Shown here: piece after piece, positions 35,073-44,167 of the stretch
Position numbering within the stretch: position 1 is the stretch's first letter
Layout: each line of letters starts with the position of its first letter
Origin: Alphaproteobacteria bacterium
Lineage (GTDB): Bacteria; Pseudomonadota; Alphaproteobacteria; Sphingomonadales; Sphingomonadaceae
Length of the DNA: 64,000 nucleotides
Direction: 5' to 3'
Assembly: GCA_018970445.1 (NCBI GenBank)
Contig: JAGWWF010000001.1
Coordinates: 140,283-204,282 of the forward strand
Program-made: the position numbers and the translations under genes
The notes under the pieces: model-generated
Seen by the model: only the letters and a program-made list of their open reading frames with translations
What the model was told of the DNA's origin: nothing
The model's database searches: none

Positions 35073-36257
35073 TCACAGCTTCCACAGGCTCGCCAGATTG
35101 TTCTTCTGCATGTCGCTCGACCCGCCGACGATCGGCATGCCGAGCAGATCGCGCACGTGCCGTTCCATGTCGAAGGCGTCGGACAGAGCGTAGGAGCCGA
35201 TCACCTGCTGGCAGGCCAGCGCGATCTCCACGCCCACATCGGCCACGAACAATTTCGCCATGCTGGTTTCGGTGCTGCACGGCCGGCCTTCGTTCGCCAG
35301 CCAGGCGGCGTGATAGAGCATGTGGCGCGCAGCCTGCAGCTTGGTGCGCGCCACCACCAATTTGTGGCGGATGGCCTGGTGCTGGCTGATCGCCTTGCCG
35401 AACTGCACGCGGCCTTGCGCATAATCCCAGGCCTCGTCCAGCGCGGCGCGCGCGATGCCAAAGGCAACGGCGGTGATTTCCAGCTTCTCCACATCGAGCG
35501 CGCGGCCCGCCAAAAGCTTCCAGCCCTGGTTCCACATCTGTGGCCCGCCAACGATGTTGGCCGCCGGCACCCGCACGCTGTCGAAATACACATCCTGGCT
35601 GGCGGTGTAGCGCAGGTTGGCGTGGGCAATATCCTGCATCCGCACGCCGGCCGCGTTGGTGGGGATGAGGACGAACGACAGGTTGCGATAACGATCCTCG
35701 GCGGGGCCGGAGCGCACCAGCGTGTAGATATAGTCGCTCCAGTCTGCCCCGGTGCACCAGCGTTTGGCGCCGTCGATCACCACTTCGTCGCCGTCCAGCC
35801 GGGCGCGGGTGGTGACGCTGGCAAGATCGCCGCCAACATCGGGTTCGGACAGGCCATAGGCAAAGAACAATTCCCCGCGCGCCAGCCGGGGCAGAAATTC
35901 GGCCTTCTGTTCCGGGCTGCCGTTTTCGCTCAGATTCATGCCGCCGTAAAAGGCGGTGTGGATATAGGGACCGGCCAGGCACGGCCCGGCCTGGGCCAGC
36001 TCCTCGATCACGGCAATCGCCGCCACCAGATCCTGCCCGGCCCCGCCATAGGCTTCCGGCACGGTGAGCGCAGTGAGGCCCAATTTGTTCAGCTCGGCAT
36101 AGACATCGCGCGGCCAGCGATGGTCGCGATCCCACTGGATGCGGGCCGGGCGCGGCGCGTGACTCGCCACAAAGCGGCGGATGGTGTCGCGCAGCTGGCC
36201 GACATGTTCGGGCTCATCGGAGAAGCTGACGGGCGGCAGCGGCGGGGCCATGCTCAT
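35073..36257 (-). CDS. Acyl-CoA dehydrogenase
   Basis: A 394-residue flavoprotein. N-terminal helices (EELNKLGLTALTVPEAYGGAGQD region), the middle beta-domain with YGLSEPDVGGDLASVTTRA (FAD-binding signature), and a C-terminal helical bundle with GRVQFGKAISQHQAIRHKL (the Q-F-G-K-x-I-x-x-x-Q-A-I ACAD motif). It desaturates acyl-CoA thioesters and passes electrons to ETF. MERHVRDLLGMPIVGGSSDM is the usual end. Start 36257 overlaps the crotonase stop by 4 bases. Confidence 0.93.
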   Translation of the reverse strand: MSMAPPLPPVSFSDEPEHVGQLRDTIRRFVASHAPRPARIQWDRDHRWPRDVYAELNKLGLTALTVPEAYGGAGQDLVAAIAVIEELAQAGPCLAGPYIHTAFYGGMNLSENGSPEQKAEFLPRLARGELFFAYGLSEPDVGGDLASVTTRARLDGDEVVIDGAKRWCTGADWSDYIYTLVRSGPAEDRYRNLSFVLIPTNAAGVRMQDIAHANLRYTASQDVYFDSVRVPAANIVGGPQMWNQGWKLLAGRALDVEKLEITAVAFGIARAALDEAWDYAQGRVQFGKAISQHQAIRHKLVVARTKLQAARHMLYHAAWLANEGRPCSTETSMAKLFVADVGVEIALACQQVIGSYALSDAFDMERHVRDLLGMPIVGGSSDMQKNNLASLWKL

Positions 36258-37060
36258 TCCCCGGTCAGCTTCGGCGGCCGGCGTTCGCGAAAGGCGCGCA
36301 CCGCTTCGGCGCGGTCGGCCGCGAGGTTGGACAGGGTTTCATAGGGGATGGAGGCATCCATCAGCTGCTGCGCCAGCACCCGCAGCGGCTGGTTGGCCAC
36401 CACCTTCGACCAGCGCACGGCAAAGCGCGGATTGGCCATCAGCTTGCCAACCAGTTCGGTCACCTTGGCATCCAGTTCGGCCGTGGGCACGGCATGGTTG
36501 ATCAGGCCCATCGCCTCGGCGCGGGGTGCCTTGATCAGATCGCCGGTCATCAGAAATTCCTTGGCGCGGGCATAGCCGATCAATTGCGGCCAGATCACCG
36601 CGCCGCCATCGCCCGCCACCAGCCCCACCTTCACATGCGGATCGCCGATGACGGCGGCTTCATCGGCGATGATGATGTCGCACAGCAGGGCGATGGTGGC
36701 GCCCAGCCCGGCAGCGGCGCCATTCATGCGGCAGATGATCGGCTTTTCCATCTCCAGCAGGGTGGAAACGATGCGCTTGGCATCCCAGCCGATGTCGCGA
36801 AAGCGTTCGGGGTGGGCGATCTGTTCCTCGAACCAGTCGAAATCGCCGCCGGCGCAAAAGGCGCGGCCAGCCCCGGTGAGCACGATGATGTCGCTGCCCT
36901 GATCGCGCTGGAGATCGGTGAACACGCGGGCCAGTTCATGGTGCATCTGTTCATCAACGCCATTGACCGGATTGTTGCCGGTGATGGTGGCGGTGAGCAC
37001 GCGATCATGGCCGAACTGGCCGCGCGTGAAGGTGAAGCGTTGATAGCCGTCCAGCGCCAT
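36254..37060 (-). CDS. Enoyl-CoA hydratase/isomerase family protein (crotonase)
   Basis: A 268-residue crotonase-fold protein, first gene of a short leftward acyl-CoA operon. GAGRAFCAGGDFDWF is the first oxyanion-hole segment, and MNGAAAGLGATIALLCDII the second. The two catalytic Glu of classic enoyl-CoA hydratase (in GGGCELA and GQPE) are replaced by Thr and His here, and an Asp lies in AGDGGAVIWP. So it may be an isomerase, hydrolase or other crotonase rather than a hydratase. Confidence 0.9.
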   Translation of the reverse strand: MALDGYQRFTFTRGQFGHDRVLTATITGNNPVNGVDEQMHHELARVFTDLQRDQGSDIIVLTGAGRAFCAGGDFDWFEEQIAHPERFRDIGWDAKRIVSTLLEMEKPIICRMNGAAAGLGATIALLCDIIIADEAAVIGDPHVKVGLVAGDGGAVIWPQLIGYARAKEFLMTGDLIKAPRAEAMGLINHAVPTAELDAKVTELVGKLMANPRFAVRWSKVVANQPLRVLAQQLMDASIPYETLSNLAADRAEAVRAFRERRPPKLTGE

Positions 37061-37123
37061 GCGCGGTCTCCCCGGTGGTTTGCGCCAGCGTGGCGCAGCC
37101 GGGGCGCGCGGTCAAACTGGCGT

Positions 37124-38134
37124 TCAGCGCAGCTTCAGCGCGGCCTGCACCCTGGCCCAGCTGACCAGCTTGAAATTCTGGGTCGGCACATTCTCGCCAT
37201 CCTGCGCCACCATCAGGCCGGCGGGGAAGCGCGGGCCGAAATCACCGGTCATCACCGCGATGCCATCGGTTTCCTGGGTGCCGCCCAACGCACCATCGGC
37301 AATGCGGAAACGGCCGGCAAAGCGGTCATCGGCCAGGGCAAACAGGGCATAGGCGTTGTCACCCTGGCTCGACGCCACCAGCCAGCCGCCGTTGCCGGGG
37401 CCGCTGGTGGCAATGGCCAAGCCTTCGACATCATCGAACAGCCGGGCCTTGTCCACCCCGGCCAACTTGATCGGGGTGGCGCTGCCGCTTGCCCGCGCGT
37501 CCCAGCGCCAGATGCCGACATCCTCTTCGGCGACATAAAGCCGGGCGGTGCGCGGATCGACCACGCAGCCTTCGGACTGGCTGGCCAGCTTCAGCGTCCG
37601 CACGATGCGGCCGGTGGCGGTCTTCGTGTCCAGTTCGATCTGCCGGATGCTGCCATCCTTGATGACGATGAAGGCGGTCAGCGCGCCCGGTGTCGCCCAC
37701 AGGCACATGCCATAGGCTTCGCCGGCACCGGCCGGCACCCGGCCCAACGGCACCAGCCGCGCGGCAGCGGTGTCGAGCCGGAACAGCGCGATGTGGGCCT
37801 GGGCGTTGTCGCTGCGATCACTGGCGGCAACAATCACCCCGGTCGGCGTTTCGACCAGATCGACATTGTTGACCCGGCCGGCATTGTTGAAATCGCGCAC
37901 AGTGCCGGCCAGATCATAGACATACAGGCCAGCCTGCTTGTCCGTCCCCACGATCAGGCTGGCAACCGGATTGGCAGCGTTGCGCCAGATCGCCGGATCA
38001 TCGGCGGCATCGTCACTGGTCTTCACCGCTGCCGTTTCGCCATCGGCGGTGACGCTGGCCGTCTCAACGCCGGGTTTGGCGGCCGGCGGCGCGCAGGCGG
38101 CCAGCAGCAGCAGGATGGGCAGGATGGCGCGCAT
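37124..38134 (-). CDS. Beta-propeller phytase lipoprotein
   Basis: A 336-residue protein of the BPP class, which releases phosphate from myo-inositol hexakisphosphate with calcium. The lipobox LLLLAAC gives a lipidated Cys near residue 12. Diagnostic segments are DDAADDPAIWRN, FNNAGRVNNVDLVETP, LYVAEEDVGIWRWDA (calcium and phosphate site), LFDDVEGLAIATS and GGTQETDGIAV. Start ATG at 38134; the longer open frame upstream lacks a signal. It is the third gene after a TonB-dependent receptor and a PHP phosphoesterase, spacing 11 bases. Confidence 0.93.
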   Translation of the reverse strand: MRAILPILLLLAACAPPAAKPGVETASVTADGETAAVKTSDDAADDPAIWRNAANPVASLIVGTDKQAGLYVYDLAGTVRDFNNAGRVNNVDLVETPTGVIVAASDRSDNAQAHIALFRLDTAAARLVPLGRVPAGAGEAYGMCLWATPGALTAFIVIKDGSIRQIELDTKTATGRIVRTLKLASQSEGCVVDPRTARLYVAEEDVGIWRWDARASGSATPIKLAGVDKARLFDDVEGLAIATSGPGNGGWLVASSQGDNAYALFALADDRFAGRFRIADGALGGTQETDGIAVMTGDFGPRFPAGLMVAQDGENVPTQNFKLVSWARVQAALKLR

Positions 38135-38145
38135 GGGGTTGGCCC

Positions 38146-39630
38146 TCACTTTGGCGTGACAAACACCGGATTGGCATAAAACCACAGATCGCTCCACGGG
38201 TCTTCGCCCTTGGGATCGCCGGCGGGTTCCAGTTCGGCCGTGCTGGTGCCGCGCACGCGCAGATAGATGGGGCCGGTGACGGACGCGATGCGGTGCGTCA
38301 TCGTCAGCATTTCGCCGTCGCGGGTCCAGTCGGCCGCGGTGAAGCGGCGGGCGACCGCGGTGCCGGTGGTGATGGCCGTGGTGCGATCCACCACCGGGCC
38401 GGTGATGCTGCCGATGATCAGATCGACGCGGGCGACGTCGGGTTTGCGGCCGCCGGCGTTGGCCGCCGCCGGATCGCGCAGGCGGATCGTCACCTCCAGC
38501 GGCTGGCCCTTGCGCGGGCTGATCGTGCCGCCGATGCCGGCCCTGGCCTTGCCGCTGCTGGCAATCACCTCCACCTCGCTCACCAGATCGCCGGTGACGA
38601 CGAAGATTCGCCCAGAGCGCAGGCCATCGATGATGTCGGCATGGTCTGGCCGCGCCTGCACATAGGTCTTGCTGTATTCGCCCGGCCAGAAATCATTGCC
38701 GCCATCGCGCCAGTTGGCGTGGCTGTCGGATGTGGCGGTGATGAACCAGCGCCGGCCTTCGGCCAGCATCGAATCCCAGAAACCGCCCAGGATCGCCGTC
38801 ATCTGATCAAAGCCGCCCAGCGTGGGGGCGCGGCCATAGCCGCCGCGGTTGCCGGTGGGATCGGGGCTGCCATCGGGCTTTATGGCGCCGGCCTGGTGGC
38901 CCGGTGCGCCTTCCATGCCGATGGCGACGCGCGGCGCGGTGTCGTTCCAGTTGCGGAATTCGGCCGGGGTGTACAGGCCCCAGGCAAAGGGCGCGGTGGC
39001 CGAACGGCTGGGGTGGTTGGCGATCAGCACCGGCGGTGCCTTCTGGTCGCGCATCAGTTTCAGCGCATCGATCATGCGGCCTTCGCTGTTCCAGTCCTTG
39101 TTGGCCGGCCACGGCTCCCGGTGGGAAAAGCCGGATTCGATGGCGCGCAACTGCTCGCGCTCGTCGCCGGTGAAGGGGATGATCAGGCTGCTGTGGTCGC
39201 CGGCCGGCGTATCGAATTCCATGCCATAGAAGATCAGCAGTTCCGGCACGGCGGCGCGGGCCTGGTTCACCGCCGGCCAGGCCTGTTGATAATTCAGCTT
39301 GCTGTGGTTGGGGCCGCCATGATCGGTGCTGACCATCCAGCGCAGGCCGAACTGGCGGGCCATTTGCGCGTTCTTGACGATGGCATAACGGCCATCCTTG
39401 CCCAGCAGCGGAATCGGCGCGGTTTGCGGGCTGTTGGGATCGGTTTCGTAATCGGCGCTGAACTCGGAATGGATATGGTGATCGCCCGGCAGCCACTGCC
39501 GGCCCCTGGCCGGAATCGCCCCGGCCGTGGGCCTGTTGCGATACTGGGCCGCCAGACCACCATGGCCATCATGGGCAAGGGCGGGCGAAACGACGAAAGC
39601 GGCCCACGCCGCCAGAAGGATCAAGCGCAT
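38146..39630 (-). CDS. Exported PHP-domain phosphoesterase (DUF3604-like)
   Basis: A 494-residue exported protein (signal peptide MRLILLAAWAAFVVSPALA). It has a PHP (polymerase and histidinol phosphatase) core with metal ligands in GDHHIHSEFSADYE, VSTDHGGPNHS, IANHPSRSA, and SDSHANWRDGG. It would hydrolyse phosphoesters in the periplasm or outside. It sits between the TonB-dependent receptor and the phytase, so a role on phytate or its inositol-phosphate products is inferred. Confidence 0.88.
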   Translation of the reverse strand: MRLILLAAWAAFVVSPALAHDGHGGLAAQYRNRPTAGAIPARGRQWLPGDHHIHSEFSADYETDPNSPQTAPIPLLGKDGRYAIVKNAQMARQFGLRWMVSTDHGGPNHSKLNYQQAWPAVNQARAAVPELLIFYGMEFDTPAGDHSSLIIPFTGDEREQLRAIESGFSHREPWPANKDWNSEGRMIDALKLMRDQKAPPVLIANHPSRSATAPFAWGLYTPAEFRNWNDTAPRVAIGMEGAPGHQAGAIKPDGSPDPTGNRGGYGRAPTLGGFDQMTAILGGFWDSMLAEGRRWFITATSDSHANWRDGGNDFWPGEYSKTYVQARPDHADIIDGLRSGRIFVVTGDLVSEVEVIASSGKARAGIGGTISPRKGQPLEVTIRLRDPAAANAGGRKPDVARVDLIIGSITGPVVDRTTAITTGTAVARRFTAADWTRDGEMLTMTHRIASVTGPIYLRVRGTSTAELEPAGDPKGEDPWSDLWFYANPVFVTPK

Positions 39631-39654
39631 GGAACCGCTCCGTTCATGAAGGCA

Positions 39655-39688
39655 ACGGGCCGCCACCCCCAAGGGAGCGGCGGCCCGT
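39655..39688 (-). terminator. Stem-loop between receptor and phosphoesterase genes
   Basis: A perfect 10-base-pair stem (39655-39664 with 39679-39688) with a 14-base loop sits 10 bases after the receptor stop on the leftward transcript. No T run follows, so partial termination or mRNA protection is possible, lowering downstream expression relative to the receptor. Confidence 0.5.
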
Positions 39689-39698
39689 GAAGACCGGA

Positions 39699-42548
39699 TC
39701 AATAGGTGACGCGGATACCGCCGGTGTAGCGGCGACCGAAGGTTTCCCGCTCGATCGAGCGGGCATCATTGCCAACGAAGCGGCGGCCGGGGCCGTTCAG
39801 CATGTTGGACAGATCGGCATAGATTTCGAAGTTCTTGGTGATGGCATAACGGGCCGAAATGTCGAGCTCGCCATCGGCGGCCCAATAGAAATCACCACCC
39901 ACTGCCGGGTCGCCCAAGCCGTCGATCCAGCTGGAGCGATACTGATAGGAGACGCGGGCCGAGAAGCCGTATTTTTCATAATAGGGGCCGACGTTCAGCA
40001 CGATATCGGAGGTGCCGGGGAAGCGGACCTTGTCACCCGACGGGGTGACAGCTTCGCTGCGGTTGAGCGAGACGTTGGTCTGGATGCCGAAGCCGCCCCA
40101 CCAATGATCTTCGCTCAGGAAATTGTCGAGCTGGATCTGGGCGGCGGCCTCGATGCCATAAACCTTGCCGCTGCCGCCGTTGAGCGTGGTGGAGAAGACA
40201 TAATCGGCCCGGTTGACGCCGTTGGAATTCAGGATGTCCAGCCCGAACTGGCGGGTGGCACCGAACAGCACGTCGCTGACATCCTTGTAGTGGGCGCCGA
40301 GCATGAAGAAGCCGCCGCTGCGCGGATAATATTCCCAATACAGGTCAACACCCTTGGTCTGTTCCGGCTTGGCATCCGGGTTGCCGCCCGACACGGTGAG
40401 GTTGGCATCGTTGAAGGTGAAGTTGGGGCGCAGCACCGGATAATCCGGGCGGGCGGCGCCGGTGTTGAACGACAGGCGCACCTTCATTTCGTCGGTGGCG
40501 TTCCAGTTGATGTGCAGGCTGGGATAGATCTGGGTGAAATCCCGGTTGACCGTGTTCAGCAGGTTCACCGGGCCACCAGGCACGGTGGCGCGGAAGGCGG
40601 TGGACTGGTTGGTGACATGTTCAAAGCGGGCACCATAGACTATGCTGCCCCAATCAAACTTGGTCAGGCCCATGGCATAGCCCGACCACACCTGTTCGGC
40701 GACCTTGTAATAATTGTTGTTGTTGAAGTTGTAGGCCGCAAACGGTTCCACGGCGCGCACGGCGTCGATGATTTTCTGCTTGCCGAAATAGGGGAAGGTG
40801 TAACCCAGCTGCAGCTGGCCCAGATAGGGGTCGGGGATGCTCATCGCGGCCGGATCCAGCGGCAGCGCGGCCTGGGTGAAGATGTTCAGCCCATTGGCCG
40901 TGGCGGTGCTGTTCACGTCGAGCAGGCGTTCATCCACCTCCTTGACGCGGTTGTCATACTGCAGGCCAACGCTGAACTTGGTATCGCCGAACAGGCTGGT
41001 TTCGCGGGCGATGTCGATGCGGCCGGTGTAGGCATCGGTGGTGTCGATGGCCTTCTGGCCGCGCACGCGGGTCAGGCTGGTGGGGAAATCGGCGATGGAC
41101 AGCACCCGATCCCCGCGCGACAGCGTGCCATCGGCGGCGCGCAGCGTGCGATACAGCTCGACCACCTGGTTCTGCGGGTTGGTCAGATCATAGAACACCG
41201 TCGGCCGGCTGGTGGCAGTGGCGCCGTTGGTGCCAAAACCGGGGCTTTCATAGTTGAGCTGCGCCGGGAAGCTGCGATCATCCTTGGACTGGGTGTAGTT
41301 GCCGCGCCAGCTCACCGTCCAGCCATCGAACTTGTGATCGCCGCCGATGGTGTTGATGAACACCGATTGCTTGAATTCGCGGCTGAGCAGATTGGCGTTG
41401 ATGTCGATGCCGTACACGGTGCCGCGGAACGGCGTGTTCACGCAGGCATCGGCATAGCCAGTGGTGTTGGGGGCCAGCACGTTGCTGGCGCAGGCGGTGT
41501 TCAGGTTGGGCACGCGGCCTTCCTGGTCATCAAGATCGAAGATATAGTTGGAGCGCAGCTCGTTGTCGGTGAAGGCCGAATAGATCGAGGTGACGAACAT
41601 CTTGTTGTCACTGTCGGGTGCCCATTCCAGCCGGCCCGACACGCTGTAGTTGCGGCGGGTCAGGCGATAGAGCTTGTTTTCGGTTTCACGCGCCCACACG
41701 CGACGGGGGCCGGTGGCGGTGTCCACAAAGCTGTTGGGGTTTTCGCCGGTGCCAAAGGGGCGCAGATCACGGCTGACGGTTTCCCAATCGGTCTCGATAT
41801 TGTCGGTCGCCATGGTGCGTTCATAGAAGCTGCCCGACAGCACCGCGCCGATTTCGCCGATGCCGGTGTTCCAGCGATCCGAAATCACGCCGGTGGCTTC
41901 ATATTCCATGCCGCCGCCCAGATCGACATAACCGATGCCGCCGCGGCCCTGCATGTGCAGGCCCTTGTAGTCAAAGGCCGAACGGGTGATGACGTTGATG
42001 TTGCCGGCGATGGTTTCGGCGGTCATGTCCGGCGTCACCGCCTTGCGCACGACCACCTGGGTGGCAATCGCCGACGGGATCGAATCGAAGCGCGCATCGC
42101 GGCCTTCCGGCGAGATGACGTTGATGCCGTCGAACGACAGCGTCGTCCAGTTCAGCGGCGCACCACGCAGGTTGACATAACGGGCCTGGCCCTGGTCACG
42201 CTGCACGGCCACGCCGGGCAGGCGGGAAACGGCCTGGGCGATATTCTGGTCGGGCAGGCGGCCCACGGCGTCGGCCGACAGCACGCTGACCAGCTGGTCG
42301 CTGTTCTTCTGCACCAGCAGCGCGGCGCGTTCCGATTCGCGGATCGGGCGTTCGCCGGAAACGACGATTTCACCATCTTCGGTGGTGACGGTCTCGCCAG
42401 CGCGCGAACGGGTGGTGTCCTGTTCGGCCGGGGCGGCGGCCGCCTGTTCGGCGGCAGCCATCACCTGCGCCATGGCGGGTGTCCCGGCCAGGCTGGCCAG
42501 CAAGGCAAAACGAACGGCATTGCGGCGATGCGACGAGGAAATGATCAT
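39699..42548 (-). CDS. TonB-dependent receptor (phytate-locus)
   Basis: A 949-residue outer-membrane receptor of the Caulobacter-type TIGR01782 group. A signal peptide (residues 1-27) precedes GEIVVSGERPIRESERAALL, a TonB-box-like segment. The plug runs to about residue 170: SADAVGRLPDQNIAQAVSRL, then YVNLRGAPLNWTTLSFDG and AETIAGNINVITR. A 22-strand barrel ends in YTGGIRVTY with the terminal aromatic residue. It imports a nutrient using TonB energy. Downstream phosphoesterase and phytase genes suggest phytate or a phytate product as ligand (inference). Confidence 0.93.
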   Translation of the reverse strand: MIISSSHRRNAVRFALLASLAGTPAMAQVMAAAEQAAAAPAEQDTTRSRAGETVTTEDGEIVVSGERPIRESERAALLVQKNSDQLVSVLSADAVGRLPDQNIAQAVSRLPGVAVQRDQGQARYVNLRGAPLNWTTLSFDGINVISPEGRDARFDSIPSAIATQVVVRKAVTPDMTAETIAGNINVITRSAFDYKGLHMQGRGGIGYVDLGGGMEYEATGVISDRWNTGIGEIGAVLSGSFYERTMATDNIETDWETVSRDLRPFGTGENPNSFVDTATGPRRVWARETENKLYRLTRRNYSVSGRLEWAPDSDNKMFVTSIYSAFTDNELRSNYIFDLDDQEGRVPNLNTACASNVLAPNTTGYADACVNTPFRGTVYGIDINANLLSREFKQSVFINTIGGDHKFDGWTVSWRGNYTQSKDDRSFPAQLNYESPGFGTNGATATSRPTVFYDLTNPQNQVVELYRTLRAADGTLSRGDRVLSIADFPTSLTRVRGQKAIDTTDAYTGRIDIARETSLFGDTKFSVGLQYDNRVKEVDERLLDVNSTATANGLNIFTQAALPLDPAAMSIPDPYLGQLQLGYTFPYFGKQKIIDAVRAVEPFAAYNFNNNNYYKVAEQVWSGYAMGLTKFDWGSIVYGARFEHVTNQSTAFRATVPGGPVNLLNTVNRDFTQIYPSLHINWNATDEMKVRLSFNTGAARPDYPVLRPNFTFNDANLTVSGGNPDAKPEQTKGVDLYWEYYPRSGGFFMLGAHYKDVSDVLFGATRQFGLDILNSNGVNRADYVFSTTLNGGSGKVYGIEAAAQIQLDNFLSEDHWWGGFGIQTNVSLNRSEAVTPSGDKVRFPGTSDIVLNVGPYYEKYGFSARVSYQYRSSWIDGLGDPAVGGDFYWAADGELDISARYAITKNFEIYADLSNMLNGPGRRFVGNDARSIERETFGRRYTGGIRVTY

Positions 42549-42603
42549 GAGTTTGCGCCCCAGTTGGCCGGCGAGGAGGAACCGGCGACGTGGCGGGGCA
42601 GTA

Positions 42604-42642
42604 GTGACGCTTCATGACGTTGAGATATCATTTCAATGACAG
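42604..42642 (-). promoter_or_regulatory. Candidate PhoB half-site array upstream of the phytate operon
   Basis: Read on the minus strand, four TGTCAT-like units occur at a period of 11, 11 and 10 bases: TGTCAT (42636-42641), TGATAT, CGTCAT and CGTCAC (42604-42609). The first is preceded by C, giving CTGTCAT as in the E. coli Pho box. It lies 56-94 bases before the receptor start. The rest of the 171-base gap shows nothing clear. Phosphate control fits the genes' function but is inferred. Confidence 0.5.
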
Positions 42643-42719
42643 GGTGATTACAGCCGCCAAGCCCATCAATGCTGTGGCTTTTGCGCATCAGCGCCGCCAC
42701 CACCGGAAATTGGCACGGA

Positions 42720-43199
42720 TCACGCCAGATGACGAAGGACCCACAGCAGCATGCCGGCCGCAATGGCCACGGCATAGGGCAGATCAGCCCCCGGCCGGAA
42801 CAGGCGCGGCGGATTGTCGCCGGCAAGGCCGGCCAGCGCCAGGCCACGGCGCAGCAGGATCAGCGCCAGTGCCAACCCGCCGCCGGCCAGCGCAATCAGC
42901 AGCACCTGTTCCGCCAGCGTGGCCAGGCTGGCCCAGCAGGCGCAACCGGTCATGATCTTGACATCGCCGCCGCCCAGCCAGCCGCGCGCAAAGGCCAGCA
43001 GGCCAAAGGCGAAGAAAATGCCGCCAGCCGCGGCATGGCTGGCCCAATCATGGCCGGGCGTGCCCAGGCCATAGAGGACAGCCGCGACCAGGATCAGGAT
43101 GGTGAGCGTATCGGGGATTTCATAGCGCCACAGATCAAAGCCGGCCGCCGCCACCAGCGCCAGCGCCAGCAGCGCAAGGCCGATCGCTGCCAGCGTCAT
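42720..43199 (-). CDS. cpaA: Prepilin peptidase of the tad locus (CpaA)
   Basis: A 159-residue membrane protein with about five helices. It is an A24 aspartic prepilin peptidase; the two active-site Asp are in GFDLWRYEIPD near residue 22 and in LGGGDVKIMT near residue 78. It trims the Flp prepilin leader at the inner membrane. It is the last gene of the leftward tad cluster and overlaps the TPR gene before it by 4 bases. Confidence 0.93.
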   Translation of the reverse strand: MTLAAIGLALLALALVAAAGFDLWRYEIPDTLTILILVAAVLYGLGTPGHDWASHAAAGGIFFAFGLLAFARGWLGGGDVKIMTGCACWASLATLAEQVLLIALAGGGLALALILLRRGLALAGLAGDNPPRLFRPGADLPYAVAIAAGMLLWVLRHLA

Positions 43200-44167
43200 G
43201 GCTGTGGCCGGCCCTTCAGTTCGGCCAGATATTGCAGATTGGCCCAGGCGGCGCGGTCGAATTGCGGATTGAGGCTGAGCGCGCGGTTGAAATAGGCTTC
43301 GGCCACCGCCAGATCACCGCGCGCCATCGCGGCGTAGCCGACACTGTTGAGATCGCCGGCCAGGCTGGCGCGGCTGCTGTGGCGGAATGCCTCCTGGTAT
43401 CGGCCCTGCATGGCGCGGGCCAGCGCCAGATTGGTCTGCACCACCCGATCGGCCGGGGCCAGCGCCAGTGCCCTTTCCAGATCGCGTTCGGCCGCGACAT
43501 GGCGGCCGCGCAGCAGCAGCGACCAGCCGCGATTGGCCAGCACGGCGGCATCGGCCGGGGCGGCGGCGATGGCGCGGGCATAGGCGACATCGGCCGTGGC
43601 CCAATCCTTTTGCCGATCGGCCACCACGGCGCGGGCATTCCACGCCCGGGACAGGCCGGCATCCAGCGCGACCGCCGCATCCAGCGCGGCCATGGCATCG
43701 GCCAGCCGGCCCTGTTTCAGCCGGGTGATGCCCAGCCCCTGCAGACCCCGCGCTGCCAGCGGCCCGGTGCCAAGCTGGCCAAAGCCCTCGGCCGCTTCGG
43801 CCAGGGAACCGCTGGCCAGCGCCAGTTCGGCAGCGCGCAGGGCCACCTCCTCACTGTCGGTGGCCCACAAGGGCGCCAGCAGGGCGCGGGCATCGGCCAG
43901 CCGGCCCTGCGCAATGGCGGCATCCAGCAGGGCGAGCGCGGCCGGGGATGGCGGGGCCACCGCCACGCCGGGCGGCGCGGCAACCGCACGATCCCGCGCC
44001 AGCGCCGGGCTGATCCACACCAGCAGCATGGCCACCAGCAGCCCGACAACGGCCAGTCTCTGCAGGCGCGGCAGCCGGCCGCTGGCTCCGGCAGAGGCCC
44101 GCACATCGGCAAGGGCGGTGCCGCGCTGGGCCTTGGGATCAAGATCGGGCAGCCGGGGATCAGGCAC
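43196..44167 (-). CDS. TPR-repeat membrane protein of the tad locus
   Basis: A 323-residue protein. A cytoplasmic N-terminus and one membrane helix (LAVVGLLVAMLLVWIS) precede about seven tetratricopeptide repeats (for example DVAYARAIAAAPADAAVLANRG, ALALAPADRVVQTNLALARAM patterns of 34 residues). TadD-like TPR proteins assist pilotin or assembly functions. The start is uncertain: GTG at 44167 is preferred, with a longer frame from a TTG at 44188. Overlaps the preceding TPR gene. Confidence 0.75.
   Translation of the reverse strand: MPDPRLPDLDPKAQRGTALADVRASAGASGRLPRLQRLAVVGLLVAMLLVWISPALARDRAVAAPPGVAVAPPSPAALALLDAAIAQGRLADARALLAPLWATDSEEVALRAAELALASGSLAEAAEGFGQLGTGPLAARGLQGLGITRLKQGRLADAMAALDAAVALDAGLSRAWNARAVVADRQKDWATADVAYARAIAAAPADAAVLANRGWSLLLRGRHVAAERDLERALALAPADRVVQTNLALARAMQGRYQEAFRHSSRASLAGDLNSVGYAAMARGDLAVAEAYFNRALSLNPQFDRAAWANLQYLAELKGRPQP

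Noticed and set aside
39687..42617. A 976-codon open frame on the plus strand across the TonB-dependent receptor
   Set aside because: It is the antisense shadow of a real gene. GC-rich third positions make stop codons rare on the opposite strand, and its translation has no domain or signal peptide.
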